Position numbers and translations under genes: made by a program. 64,000 nucleotides of DNA from Lojkania enalia. Taxonomy: Eukaryota; Ascomycota; Dothideomycetes; Pleosporales. The stretch covers positions 248,910 to 312,909 of the forward strand of contig ML986625.1 in NCBI GenBank assembly GCA_010094045.1, read 5' to 3'. Below are positions 25,401-36,782 of this stretch, piece by piece; within the stretch, counting starts at the first letter, position 1; the number at the start of each line of letters is the position of its first letter. The notes below the pieces were generated by a model, which was given only the letters and a program-made list of their open reading frames with translations, was not told the origin of the DNA and made no database searches.

Positions 25401-27543
25401 GATCGAGTCACGACACCTCAGTCCCAAACAGCCGCCTTTCTAAGCCACGGTGCAACCATCGCGCGCGAGACAGCCATCTTCTAGCGCAAGGCAGATTCGC
25501 AACACCTGAAACACTAGGACAAGCAGAGGCAAGTCTGTGCGTCAGCCGCGGAGCCAATAGCCACACCGTTTGATCCATCGCGGGTCGAGTAGCCCTTCCC
25601 CATACGAACCTTTTTACACGAACATCCAGCAATCATACAGGAGCAGCACAGTCTACTAGAGCGTGTCCGTGTTATGCAACAATCACCCTCACCCAGCTAT
25701 CAGGCGCAAACACGAAAGTGGTTCCGTCCGCCCACCTGAGCTGCCCTCCTAAGATATTTCTAACAAGTCGGACTCCGGCCGACTTGGCGACCGTGCTTCT
25801 AGAAGTCTTCTTCTCCTGACTTGAGTGATCTGAAGCGCCGTTGCGCTGGAGGGACGTGGCTGCATTGCCGTTCCCGGCCATCTAGGATTATCGGAACATC
25901 TTATTCATCCTGCGGGCGGCGCAGAATCCTCCTCCACCAGCCACGATTTCGCGAGACATTCTCCTTCAATCGTGGGTCCTACGCCTGCCGGGCCGAAACG
26001 ACGAGGGAGCAATTCCGATTCCCCAACATAACTACGCCCCTGCATCCCGCGACACGTGGTAGCAACCAATTTTAGCTCTTCGTGCAGAGTCGTACAGAAG
26101 AAGCAGACCGCCAGGCTGTCTATCAGCGTGGCGCGCTGGTGGTATTGCGGCGTATGCCAAACAGCCTTGACGCCGTAACACGGAACGAGCTCGTAAAACT
26201 AAGATCGCCCCGTCAATGCAGCGTCCAGCCCGTGATAATACGCCGATCAGCTCTTGGCCACCAGAAGAGCCTCATTCGGCTCGCTGACGTCTAGTTAACC
26301 TAGCAATCTTTTCTCGAAGTCGAGTCACCAAAATCCACTGTGTTCTTGTCTGTTTCTCGTTGAATTGTGCTTGGCAGGCCAGATCGTCGGACGCCCGGGG
26401 GATTAGAATGGAAACACCGACTAGCATGTGGCACAGCCCCATGTCTATTGCCTTGTCGCGCGAATTCCCGAAGTTGTAGCTCGCTTCGCTTCGCCAAAGG
26501 GCTCGTTCAAGACCGGGGACAATCTCAAGTATCCGGATACTTGATTCAGGAATCACGTACCAACTCCCACGTGCTCGTACTCCAAACGCGTTTGATCCAC
26601 CTGTATCAGCCTTGAAGGGGCCGGTCCGCCGCAAGGCCAACATCCTCTAGGCTATACTTGCCCGATCCTACGTACGATTTTCCCAAGCCTTTTCTAGATC
26701 CACGAGGGCTTTCCCCACGAATTCTTCGCGATACAGTCCGTACATCATATCTAACTGAGATCTGACTACCGTGTTTGTTGACTTCTATACAATGGAAGAG
26801 GTGGCTGTGATTACCACGCGAATCTTAGACCTTGTCATGTAGACAGCACACAGGCTAACATCTGGCCTCTACAATATATCCACATCGCTCTATTCTCGAT
26901 CTCCCACACCATTATAGAAGCCTCCTATTAGAGTCTGTGAGCTCATGCTACCGAGGATGAGGACGATGATAGTCGTACAAACATCTCGACGCCCAGGGTT
27001 ACTACCATGGCACGCTTGAATATTTGTCATAAGCAAACTAGTAAAGACGTTGATTTATTCAACCATTGACCTGCAGATTGTGGTCGTTTGGCTCCAACAC
27101 CCTGGCCAACTTTATGTTCTGGAACTTGTCAGATTATTATTACTTTGATTAAAAGTGCTGACGTTAACCATCTCTCGCAATCCTTACGTTTACGTCGCGA
27201 CTGTAAAACTACAATTCCCTTGTATTTAAATGCAAATAATACAGCCCGGAGCTCATTACCAGAAAGGGTTCTTCATAAACGATCAGCGTAAGAATCAACA
27301 TGTGTACAGCTCTACCATCAATTCCGGCACAACGAACCCCCTTCTACATCGTCAGGGAATAGCGCCACTCGTTTTGTAATTATTACAATCAGCAACCTTT
27401 AAATATCATCAAATCAAGAGAATATCCTAAGCTAACATCACCAAAGGCTCTAATTTGCTTCCATTTTCGAACCAGTCACCAACTCGGAATTCCGACTTTT
27501 CTCCTCTGGTTTGCTTGATTCACCGCCAGGCTCGCCCTCCATA
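22469..27543. other. Gene-free interval upstream of the C2H2 gene
   Basis: About 5 kb with no gene I can support. The C2H2 promoter and 5' UTR must lie at its left end. The longest frames (for example 26272-26643 minus, 123 codons) do not resemble known proteins and have no splice partners. No tRNA, repeat array or mobile element was recognised. Confidence 0.5.
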
Positions 27544-28636
27544 TCAACCTTCCTGTGCATTATCCAGCACCTCGATATTCGTCGCCCCCATAACCGCCCT
27601 CATTCCGTCATCGCAATACTCCACCATATCCCGATAATAATGCTGCCTCCCACTAATCTCCACCGCCTTCCCATTCAACACGCCCTGGTCCTTACCCTTC
27701 ACCTCATCCGTCCCATCAACCAGCATACAAACCGTCTCGGCAATCTTCTCAATCGGCGTGAAATATTCCTCGGGGAAATTCCTCCACTCGTCCGAGGTTA
27801 GGAGATTGGTTTTCACTGTCCCGGGACAGATTGCGTTGACGCGGATACCGGCTTTGTGGTAGTAGTAAGGGGAGATGCTGCGCATGAAGCCGACGACTGC
27901 GTGCTTTGTTGCGGTGTAGATAGGGGAGTAGTATGACGGGTAGAAGCCGCCGCAAGATGCTGTCATCACGAGGCTCTTGTCCTTTGAAGGGGACTTTCGT
28001 AGGAAGTGTAGTGCTAGGTATGACGTTGTGATTACGCTCTTTAGGTTGATGTCGACGAGGCCGTCGAGGCCTCTCGGCGGTGGCGGCGGGTCGGATCTCT
28101 CTTCGAAGAAATTGGCGTGTTCGGCAATGCCGGCGTTGGCGAAGACAAAATCTATGTGCTTTTCCTTCGCGAAGATGGTTTGGAAGATGCTGAGAAGGGA
28201 GGAGTAGTCTGTAACGTTGGATTGGTAGAATGTGGTGTTCTGAAGAGATGATACTACTTGCTGACCCCGTTCGGCATGGAGATCGAGGATGTGGATGTTC
28301 CAGTCTGGACGCTGGGATAGGGATTGGGCGACTGCTAGACCCATGCCGGAGGCTGGGAGGTGTGAGTTGATTGACCAGATAGATTGGTAAAAGTGGAAAG
28401 ACGAAAGAATGCAGCTCCATCTAGACTAATGGAATAGTGCTATCGGACACCATTTGGATCGAGAGACCCATATCAAAAATGTCTTGGAAAAATAACTGCA
28501 TTTTTGGGGGCGTTGAAGCGAAGCTTTAGTTGCACTGAAGAAAATTCCATATTGAACAGAACAATGACAAGAAAACCAAACATCTGTAAACCTCCTTACC
28601 TCCGCCGGTAATCAAAGCAATCTTCTTCTCCGCCAT
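27544..28636 (-). CDS. Classical short-chain dehydrogenase/reductase (SDR), 15-PGDH-like
   Basis: NAD(P)-dependent oxidoreductase of the classical SDR family. Two exons, 28636-28600 and 28352-27544, with a 247-bp intron. The splice joins MAEKKIALITGG to ASGMGLAV and so restores the TGxxxGxG cofactor motif (residues 10-17). Without it the frame starts at the second half of the motif. The product has 281 residues, normal for the family. NAG lies at 85-87, the catalytic Ser is about S145, and the YxxxK pair is Y158 and K162. An Asp at about 36 (HILDLHAERG) after the second beta strand favours NAD over NADP. PGTVKTNLL follows as the usual PG motif. Closest in style to 15-hydroxyprostaglandin dehydrogenase-like SDRs; the substrate cannot be told. 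Confidence 0.88.
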
Positions 28637-29335
28637 CTCAATCTTGCCAAATTGCCTAACCTTAAGCCTTAAGGATGGATATCGATATCAAAAAGCTTCC
28701 AACGAGTGAAATAATAAACACAGTAAGTAGGGTAGAAAAGACACTCATACGCTAAACGATTCCTAGGAACGGCACACCTAATCTTAATAGCATTTTGACT
28801 CCTATTTTAGTCGCTATGTAGCACATGTCTAAAATCTAGGGAAAAGGTCTCCCTGGATAGGGGTCGGAAAAGTAGAACCGCGCCGGATGTGCATTAGCCT
28901 GATGCTGTTGTTAGCATCGTGGAGTATGCTGTATGGAGATTCCACCGGCAGTACGTTCAAGTCACGCGGTGAAATACGATCCGATGAGGGCATATTCGCG
29001 AAGGGGTCTGTGAGAGACATGGCTATTGCACGTGACCCAACTAATGTATGTTTCTACGCATCCCCGCGGCTCGCCCCGATGCGCAAATTCTTATACTCGG
29101 GATTTATTCTGATAGAATAATCATTAACTAGGATATCAAGCGCCCAGCGCAATTCCTATGTAGAAGCACATTTCCTATGCTAATCCACCTAGCTTCTCAA
29201 TGATATAACTCCCAGATGCGTTAAGCTTCATATCTTGTTTTCCATACAGAGCTGTGAATTCACACGTTGTTGCGCCGTCGAACGCCGGCTATATCTGCTT
29301 TTCGGGTATGATGTTGACTGCTATGAAAGAGAAAA
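28637..29335. other. Interval between OXR1 3' end and SDR start
   Basis: About 700 bp with no gene. It holds the SDR promoter. Small palindromes are present (GATATCGATATC near 28678 and a CCTTAAG duplication near 28661). No further signal was recognised. Confidence 0.5.
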
Positions 29336-30417
29336 TTACGCGCCAATGTACCAGAGCTCGACGCCCAGAACTTCGAATTTCGTGCCGTCATCGCTGAGGG
29401 GTTCGTTTCCGAATGTGGGGCACGAACTTGACACGCCGTTTTCAAGGTTATCGTCAAGCCAGAGGCCGTAATGCCCATCCCTGTCCAAGTTAGCCTAACC
29501 CGTCAAAGGCGTGTTAAACTTTACCCTCCGCCAACACTCAAATAACTCTGTTCGCAAAATATCATATAATCATTCACCCCACTATACGGAAACGCTTTAA
29601 ACCGTATCCTCTCCGGTGTGCTCGTCCCGCTTCGACTTCCTTGTCCCGACACCGGCGGGCTTAATGTGTTCCCGGTTTTTGCAGACGCAAGAGTCGTCAT
29701 CCGCACAGCATTTGTCGTGTCGGCGCTCGGGGGTGGAGGTAAGCTACCGAGATCTGGGAGTGCTGGGAGAAGATGTGCCCGCCAGAGGAAACATTCACCA
29801 TTTCCGAAGAAATGGGAGGAGGGGTGCGGCGCGTCACTAAGATATGCGCCGAAAACCTGATATTCCCATTAGCATTTCCAATTGTGTATCCGAAATGAGA
29901 AGGGCTATCTTACGCCTCCAGAAGAGTCTTGTACAACTAGTACGAAGCCTCCTCTCTTCCCTCTGTATGCGTCGCTTTTCTGGTAAAGAGTTGCCAAAGA
30001 GACACCATTTTGCTCAAGACTATACGCCAGATTCCACTCGTCCACCAGCTGTAATCTTGGTGGCATCAATAGCCTGATTTCCTCCGCTAGTGCCTTCGTC
30101 AGCAACTTTGCCGATTGTGTTGTGCTCGACTTGTAACCGCTGAGCGTCAGTGGCGTGAGTGGCGGCGGTTGGAACGGTGAGGCCGTTCGGCGCGGTGGTG
30201 TGTATACTCCGTTCATGCTGTCCACGCTCTGTACGCTCTGACTCAAGCTTGTCGTGCCCGAGTTCGTGCTTCTAGGAGGTACGGGGTCAGTAGATAGGCG
30301 CCGTAGTAGGCCGTTGACAGCATATGTAACGGGATACGTAAAGTAAGAGGAGGCGCGGGACGGCGGAGTGCTGTGGAAAGAGGAGGATTGAGACTGCGAG
30401 TCCGATGTCGTCGGCAT
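29336..30417 (-). CDS. OXR1: OXR1-type TLDc domain protein (oxidation resistance)
   Basis: TLDc-domain protein of the oxidation-resistance family. Members protect against oxidative damage and, in yeast, help disassemble the V-ATPase. Three exons on the minus strand: 30417-29914, 29856-29525 and 29480-29336, with introns of 57 bp (GTAAGA...TATCAG) and 44 bp. All joins keep frame, giving 326 residues. Residues 1-100 are Ser/Thr/Pro-rich and contain the fungal [18 protein letters not shown] block. The TLDc domain runs from about residue 105: [20 protein letters not shown], then [27 protein letters not shown], then [28 protein letters not shown] and the closing [14 protein letters not shown] low-complexity insertion of about 40 residues sits inside TLDc. 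Identification is firm. Confidence 0.92.
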
Positions 30418-30887
30418 GAACGGTTCTCGGTAGTTGAAAGAGTTAGATAATTTGCGATGTCTGTTCTTTTGGGGCGGGCAAGGGTTGTGCTTGGATGGAG
30501 TGCGATGTAGATGTGACGTTGCAACTCAAAACCGGCGGCGGTGGTGGTGAAAGTGGGCTGGCATTCCAGCGACAAGGCCAAGACTCTTAATTATCATCAT
30601 AAGATGTAAAATATCGGTGCCTCACGCCAGCGCCCCCCTCCATCAGCTCCGCTTCGATATACGGATTATCAGATACTTGGGAATAGGTCATGTGCACATT
30701 TGTTTTTCCATTAAGGTACGCATTGCATGATTTAGAGGTGTCCTGGTTCTGGGAGCCGCCACAGCGCTTAGCGCTTCCCCAGAAAGCTTATTTTTGAGCT
30801 AGCTATCTATAGCCATGGGAGAAATAATTCATGATACATGGTCATATTCAATTGAGTCTCTTATTGCCGTAAAGGGTTCTGGGGTTC
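30418..30887. other. Interval between TRM10 3' end and OXR1 start
   Basis: 470 bp holding the OXR1 promoter and TRM10 3' UTR. No ORF or motif of note was seen. Confidence 0.5.
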
Positions 30888-32135
30888 TCACATTGCCTTT
30901 GGTTCACTAGCTGTCGTTTCCTGCTCCTCTCCAGCACTTAATGAACGCGCGATATCCGCATCGGTCTGCCCGGTATGATTTCGAATAGCCTTCTCACTAT
31001 CCGCCCGGATCGCTTCAGCCAGTCCATCCGCTTCCGGAGTACCATCGTCTTCTTCATCACCTCCATCTTTGGCGTCTGGGGTGCCCTCAACGTCGCTCTT
31101 CAAAACCCCACCTTTCCGCTTCGGAATTACCTCCATGAAAGCCTTGCCCCAGTCGCCAAATTCCATCCATTTCAGCATAATTTCGAGAACATGGTTGGTT
31201 ACCAGTGCCTGTCGACTGTTCATCTGTAGATACTCCCCAATTGGTAGTTTTGCTGTTTTGATGCCTCGGTCCTTGGCTCTCTTGTAACAGATTCCTTTGT
31301 GACGGTTCTTGTCTACGAGGCCGCCAATGATATATGTGCTATTTGGTTTGAGCCTTTCAAGAGTAACACTGCTCTCGCTAGAGAGGTAGACAATTTCACC
31401 TTCCTTATCGCCGTCCTCGACCTCAGCTTCTTGCTCAAGTGCGCCGGCAATAGTCCCACCTTCGCTACCCTTCATCCACTCCCTGGACTTTTCTGCGACT
31501 GCGACGAAATCTTCTTCAAAGAACTGGAAGCCTTTCCAGCCTAGATATTGCCTGGCTAGAATTCCATCAAACCTCTCCTTCAGCTTTCCCCCGAATGAAG
31601 AGACAGCCAAGTGACATTGGAAGGGAGATTTACGGTTATCGGAGTAGCACCTCGTAATTTGGAGACCTAGTGACTTTAACTCGTTGTCGAACATAAGATC
31701 CTCGAAGTCACAGTCAAATACCACAGCGATGGGAACTTGAACGCCCTCAGATGAATGCTTCCCAGATCTGACCCTTGAAACACCCTCAGCCGCTGCACCA
31801 TTTTGATTTGACTCCCATTCTGCCCGTCTTCGCTCTTTCTTGGCTTTGATTTTCTCTTTGCGCTTGGCTTTGCGAGTCTCGCGACCGGCTTCCCATTTTT
31901 CAAAACGCCTCTGCTTCTTCAATTGATTTTTTGAAAGTCCTGGTGCCGAATTCTCAGGCTCCGCTGTTTCAATTTTGTTTTCGGGGTCCTGGATTTGGCC
32001 TCGTTCACTATTCGGCGTGATATCCTTAAGTTCGGGGTTTTCCTTTGCTGCTCCAGAGTTATTTACTGAAGAGGATATAGAGCTAGTACCATTATCAAGC
32101 TTTCGCATCTTCGCGGGCCTCTCTTCCGATTCCAT
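30888..32135 (-). CDS. TRM10: tRNA (guanine-N1-)-methyltransferase, position 9
   Basis: SPOUT-class enzyme that methylates N1 of guanosine 9 in tRNAs using S-adenosylmethionine. A single exon of 415 codons starts at the ATG at 32135. Residues 1-130 are charged, with a Lys/Arg-rich helix (about 68-105) typical of the tRNA-binding extension. The catalytic domain spans about 135-335: VVFDCDFEDLMFDNE near 138-152, the TRCYSDNR segment near 161, HLAVSSFGG at 175-183, and the knot region GGLVDKNRHKGICYKRA at 271-287 with the conserved Asp at about 275. LPIGEYLQMNSRQALVTNHV follows. The tail after 345 is acidic and disordered. It is divergent from GRIM-19 across 184 bp. Confidence 0.95.
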   Translation of the reverse strand: MESEERPAKMRKLDNGTSSISSSVNNSGAAKENPELKDITPNSERGQIQDPENKIETAEPENSAPGLSKNQLKKQRRFEKWEAGRETRKAKRKEKIKAKKERRRAEWESNQNGAAAEGVSRVRSGKHSSEGVQVPIAVVFDCDFEDLMFDNELKSLGLQITRCYSDNRKSPFQCHLAVSSFGGKLKERFDGILARQYLGWKGFQFFEEDFVAVAEKSREWMKGSEGGTIAGALEQEAEVEDGDKEGEIVYLSSESSVTLERLKPNSTYIIGGLVDKNRHKGICYKRAKDRGIKTAKLPIGEYLQMNSRQALVTNHVLEIMLKWMEFGDWGKAFMEVIPKRKGGVLKSDVEGTPDAKDGGDEEDDGTPEADGLAEAIRADSEKAIRNHTGQTDADIARSLSAGEEQETTASEPKAM

Positions 32136-32319
32136 GTTGCACGTGGATGGGGCGAAAAAGGCCGAAGTCTAGTCTCGAAGGTGCAATATTGAAAAAGTTC
32201 GCTTATGTAACTAGCGTGATTTCACGTCGAGCTCCATATGCCAAGCCAAGCATTTCCTCAACTACACTCCTCACCACTACCTCGAATCCCGCATTGAGAT
32301 CCCCGCACAACCCGTCACC
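32136..32319. promoter_or_regulatory. Bidirectional promoter region, TRM10 / GRIM-19
   Basis: 184 bp separate the two divergent start codons (32135 minus, 32320 plus), so both transcripts must start within or close to it. No canonical TATA box is visible, as is common for housekeeping genes. The assignment rests on orientation alone. Confidence 0.6.
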
Positions 32320-32796
32320 ATGCCGCAGGATATGCCGCCAGTTGGCGGCTATGACCCCGTCCAGTACAAGCGAAACCTTCCCGCACGCGGCTTCCGACCC
32401 GCTGTGTACTTATTTGGAACTGCAGCGATAATGGCATTCGGATTCTATAAGGTTGGAAAGGGAATTAGAGAGCACAAGTAGGCAGACAGAGCCTTAAAAT
32501 TGTCGGGATCGGGAGTTCTAACGTAATTGGTATAGTGAGCTTGCCAGAGAGAAGATGTGGGCGCGGATATACCTCATTCCAGCGTTACAGGCGGAAGAAG
32601 ATCGCGATCAAGTACGACGGTATCTTGCGGACAGGGCGAGGGAGAAGGAACTTTTGGGCACAGAGACAAGAGTTTACAACAGCGATCGGTATGTCAAGCT
32701 CAATTGTGGTACTATCGGGACTGAACCCCGCTAACGTGGAATCATAGGTTTGTTCGACCAACCTTCGCTGTTACACCTGAGCACGTGACGAAATAA
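32320..32796 (+). CDS. NADH:ubiquinone oxidoreductase GRIM-19/NDUFA13-type subunit
   Basis: Accessory subunit of mitochondrial respiratory complex I (GRIM-19 family). Three exons: 32320-32477, 32536-32688 and 32748-32796, with introns of 58 bp (GTAGGC...TATAG) and 59 bp (GTATGT...CATAG). They encode 119 residues, a usual length for the fungal subunit. The N-terminal MPQDMPPVGGYDPVQYKRNL is the family hallmark and is followed by PARGFRP. One membrane-spanning segment lies at about 28-47. A charged helix with EREKMWARIYL-like sequence (NELAREKMWARIYLIPALQA) and a conserved tail with RVYNSDRFVRPTF follow. The first exon alone would stop soon after its end, so splicing is needed. The protein should sit in the inner mitochondrial membrane. 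Confidence 0.93.
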
Positions 32797-35622
32797 GCTG
32801 TTGGGAGATTAGATGCATCATTAGCAAGATTGTAAATATAAGAAAGCGTGAGGTGGCCTTAGGTGGCTGTATGACATAAGTGAATGGAACAATTGACAAT
32901 CATGCCCAGTTGTTTTGCTTGTTGTGTGACTTCAGTTTCCTTTGGTAGATCTATCACTACTAATCTTTTCGATTGCTTTTATTGCATTTTAGGACCAACA
33001 GAGCGCACTGAATAGGTATGTCTAAAATGTAGCCCATTAGTAAAACTCTTTGCAATTCAATCCGATATAACCCGAACAGATCGCATATCTAATACAATTG
33101 CACAAAATGGTGACGAATACTGGGAAGATTGGCCGGACAATTACATTAGTTATTTACACAATCACTAGATGCTTCGCCTCATCAAGGTTAGGAAGTTTAG
33201 GGACACCGTAAAGGACAATAGATTTACGAATACTATTTTAATATAAATTAGCTTCGCAGTTGCGGGTAAAGATTTCTAGCTTAGCATTGTGTCAATAGCG
33301 TGTCTACGCCAACTAAGGGAGGCAGCCACGCGATTGGCAATAACGCTACTTCTTTGCTGATGTATTCAAATTAAAGGAAAAACACAACAATTGCCAATGG
33401 TGCTACTAAGTAAAGTGGGTCTGGGCGGAGAATTTCTGAAATCACTAGCCAATGTCTTGCTGGGGAACCGGGACGAAGGTCCGGGAGAAGACGAGGGGAC
33501 AACTGTATACGCCCTGGACTGATCACATTCGAGAACTAGAACGATTCTGAAGATAAATATGAGAAGAGTGGTTCTGAGAGCAATTGATCGGTTTTGCAAC
33601 CGCAACTAGAGCTATGGGTTCATAAAAACCGGTTTTATGTTAACATCATCGTCCGGTCAAATTTACAGCAAACGATAATGTATTTCCCCGATTTCTGTGA
33701 ATACTATTTGACTCTAATCACCATTTTCGCTGCGCGTTAAAACCCTCCCTCTTTCCCCCTCGATATTCCTAGAATGTAATAGCCAAAATTTAGTCGAGTG
33801 CAAAGCCTCGTTCAATTTTATAGGACCCCTTAGGCTTAAGAATTTTCCTCAAGAAATAAACACTGTATGCATATGTCACAAATGCTATATGCTGATACTC
33901 CTATTTTACGAGAATCCTCTTCCGTGAAACATCTCAAACGATCAGGCAAGCTCCCAAATTCAAGATAAAATGTTCGAATTCGACTTTGTGTTGTGTCGTA
34001 GGGCCAATTTCTACTGTATCGGTTAGTGAATATAATTATGAGGTCGCTTACTATCAGTATACCTCAAAAGATCTCGTTCTTCCTCCTTCACCGACACCCT
34101 ACTCTCCTCCCCACCACACCAACTCCAACCTCAGGCCACCCCTTCCCTAAACCTATAGTGGGGCCATTAGGTAGATTATTCTCTTCCACAGCGTTTAAAA
34201 TTCGACCTGAAAGACAAACTAATAAAGCGGTGGTGTTGAGGTTTCGGAATGGCTCGGGAGCTATGACAGATAATTTTATACGCTTTTAGACTTTCCACTA
34301 GATCGCATTGTGCCACGGAAAGTTCTTCAGACATCTCAGCCAAATTCGGGTAGTCGCCCTTTAGTCAAAGAGATATAGTCTCTTAAGGAATTGGACATGC
34401 TTGAAGAGCATGTGAAGTTTTCTTCCTACTTTCAGGCATAACATGGACCTATGCGATTATAATATTTGTTAATCGAATGCGCATTAATTTATTGGCTGTC
34501 TGTTCTTCAAAGATCGCGGCTAATGCAGGGCTAAACATTATTTACTATCTTCTGTATGAATTTTTGATTCAGGCCCAGGAACCATATCCTAGGACACATT
34601 CCAATTTTAGGCTATGCTTATTTGCTCGATATGGTGGGAGACTCTGTCGGCGACCATATTGTGCAATGGAAATTGAGGTTGAGAAACTTGCAGGTATTAT
34701 CCGGTATGTCCAAATTTTGTAGGCCACAGCCATGGTCAGGGTAGAGGTAAACTTTTAGTCAATCGGGCGAGATGCCATGTCCTTTTTTAGAAAATTGGAA
34801 CTACGTTACACCATCTTTGTAGGCTGCCGACAGTTTTAGACTAAAAAGACAGAGCATTTATTTCCTTCTAATTTTTAAGAAAATACACATTTGGCTGCCG
34901 GGAGTGAAAGTGATGTTGCCATTTATTATTTAGATCTGATTTGAAGGAAACTGGATAGGGGCGGCAGCTATTCTTAGGTCGTAGTTTATCTTCCGCAATA
35001 GGAAAAGCCATTTTTGGATTCTTTTATACCTAGAGAACTCAAGTCTATACTATGGTTCTCCGACTGGTTTCATTTCCAGAATAAAATGCCATGTGCTGTC
35101 ATAAATAACTATTTTAGAACAGATATGACTGTATAGAATTGCGAATTTTAGAGTGGTCAGGTAAAGGTAACATATGCTAAGAATCGATATTTTTAAGAAT
35201 TAGAAATGTATTTAGCAATGTATCTTGGTCTTAGAGAAGCTTGCGGAAAGTTTGTTCAAGCGTGGTTGAAAACTATTTTGACGGCGTTGTATTATATACC
35301 TTGAGCACAAGACAATTTGGACTGGTTTTGGGAAGATTATGTTGGCGTTCAAGGTGCAATCTCAGTCACTGCCATAATGGCTAGCTCCGGCAAGTTTGAC
35401 CAGCTATGCCAGTGCAAACAGATTCAATAGTCTGAAAATGAGGTGTACATCAATGATGACGATGTCTTGATATGTGGAGAGGAGCGGGCAATGATTGGCT
35501 GGGGTCTTCTGTGCCAAGATTTAAGCTTAGTCATGCCCCGCCAAACTACACAACGGATTTTGCACATTGCGAGCCTAGAAGCATCACTGTCGGGACAGGT
35601 TGCCAGACATTGAATCGTCATC
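32797..35622. other. Gene-free AT-rich spacer, second TTTAGA-rich zone
   Basis: About 2.8 kb between GRIM-19 and the uS11 gene. ORFs are short and not convincing. From about 34.2 to 35.2 kb TTTAGA occurs about six times on the plus strand (near 34287, 34789, 34836, 34929, 35111, 35147), echoing the 3.0-6.3 kb spacer. The uS11 promoter lies at the right end. Confidence 0.55.
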
Positions 35623-36183
35623 ATGCCTCCAAAGAAAGCTACTAAAGACCGTACACAAGAGAATGTGTAAGCATTGCTGGAAAATTTCTAAACAAGAAGA
35701 TACTGACCACTCAGACAACTTGGACCATCAATTCGCGAGGGTGAGCTGGTATTCGGCGTTGCACGAATCTTTGCTAGTATGTGAACACGCTTGTATTCCT
35801 GCTTAGACTCAACGTCTAATTTGCTTATAATAGGCTTTAATGATACCTTCGTCCACATCACCGACTTATCTGGCCGCGAAACCATCAGTCGAGTGACCGG
35901 CGGCATGAAAGTCAAGGCCGATCGCGACGAATCTTCCCCCTACGCTGCTATGTTAGCAGCCCAAGATGTCGCAGCTCGCTGCAAAGAACTTGGAATCACT
36001 GCCCTACACGTCAAGATTCGCGCCACCGGAGGCAACGGCACAAAGACACCCGGCCCAGGTGCTCAGTCTGCCCTCCGTGCTCTCGCTCGTTCCGGAATGA
36101 GGATCGGGCGCATTGAGGACGTCACCCCTACTCCTTCAGACTCGACTCGTAGGAAGGGTGGTCGCCGTGGTCGCCGTCTATGA
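35623..36183 (+). CDS. RPS14: 40S ribosomal protein S14 (uS11)
   Basis: Structural protein of the small ribosomal subunit, near the platform and the mRNA exit. Three exons: 35623-35666, 35715-35776 and 35834-36183, with introns of 48 bp (GTAAGC) and 57 bp (GTATGT...AATAG). The product has 151 residues, the family's usual length. Exon 1 encodes [14 protein letters not shown]; exon 2 gives [20 protein letters not shown]; exon 3 carries [59 protein letters not shown] and the basic tail ending [11 protein letters not shown]. Both introns near the 5' end match the usual layout of fungal ribosomal protein genes. There is no doubt about identity. Confidence 0.97.
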
Positions 36184-36782
36184 TTGGATTTGGCAATATT
36201 GTGGAAATGCATCTGGTGATGCTCGCCCTGGTGGTAATAAATACGAGAGGAACGGCGCTTTCGAGCCCCTGGTCCTCATGGCAATTACGAGAGGAACGGC
36301 GCCTTTCAGGCCCCTGGTCCTCAGTGAGTTATTCTCACTAGTCTCTCTTGTTCACATAGCTTCAGGTATCGGAAATATTTCAGAAACATTTCAAACTTCA
36401 TTGAACGTATTGCCAGCTGAAGGATTATCTAGTGAGATTTGAGTCTCCGGACTGATAATGTTGATGGCGTGTACTATGCACAAACGGATGTATTTCTATT
36501 CTTTCTACTCTTGCCAACATTGTTCCTCAGCCTTTTCACTTACCCTGATACGACTCTAGGTTTTACCGAAGTCATGCTCCTTTCCTAACGTGAAACTAGT
36601 TTGATCGCCAAAGTAAACAGATTTTCACTAGGCATGGTTCGAAATCGCATTGTACAGTCTCGATTCTCACATACTACATAAAACAGCTATGAAGAAGACA
36701 TTGTTACTGAAGCCAAATAGGGTATCTTTTTCGCTCTACTCTCAAAACGACCTCGCTTTCGGTACTATTCCACTCTGACAGT
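36184..36782. other. Convergent 3' interval between uS11 and the Ser-rich gene
   Basis: About 600 bp where the two genes converge. It contains a 44-bp-period direct duplication just after the uS11 stop, listed separately. Nothing else was recognised. Confidence 0.5.
36243..36323 (+). repeat. Direct duplication, period 44 bp, in the uS11 3' region
   Basis: Two copies of a ~37-bp unit beginning ACGAGAGGAACGGCG start at 36243 and 36287, differing at a few bases. Both end in CCCCTGGTCCTCA. They lie about 60 bp after the uS11 stop and so probably in its 3' UTR. Confidence 0.8.

Noticed and set aside
14074..26076. 16-bp word AGCAACCAATTTTAGC at 14074-14089 and 26061-26076
   Set aside because: One exact 16-mer pair is about what chance gives in 64 kb, and the flanks do not match.
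26272..26643. 123-codon minus-strand frame in the gene-poor region
   Set aside because: No recognisable motif, no splice partner, and of a length that can arise by chance in balanced-GC DNA.
33366..33605. 79-codon minus-strand frame with a signal-peptide-like start
   Set aside because: The hydrophobic start is weak and the rest is low-complexity Ser/Pro; too short to support a secreted effector call.
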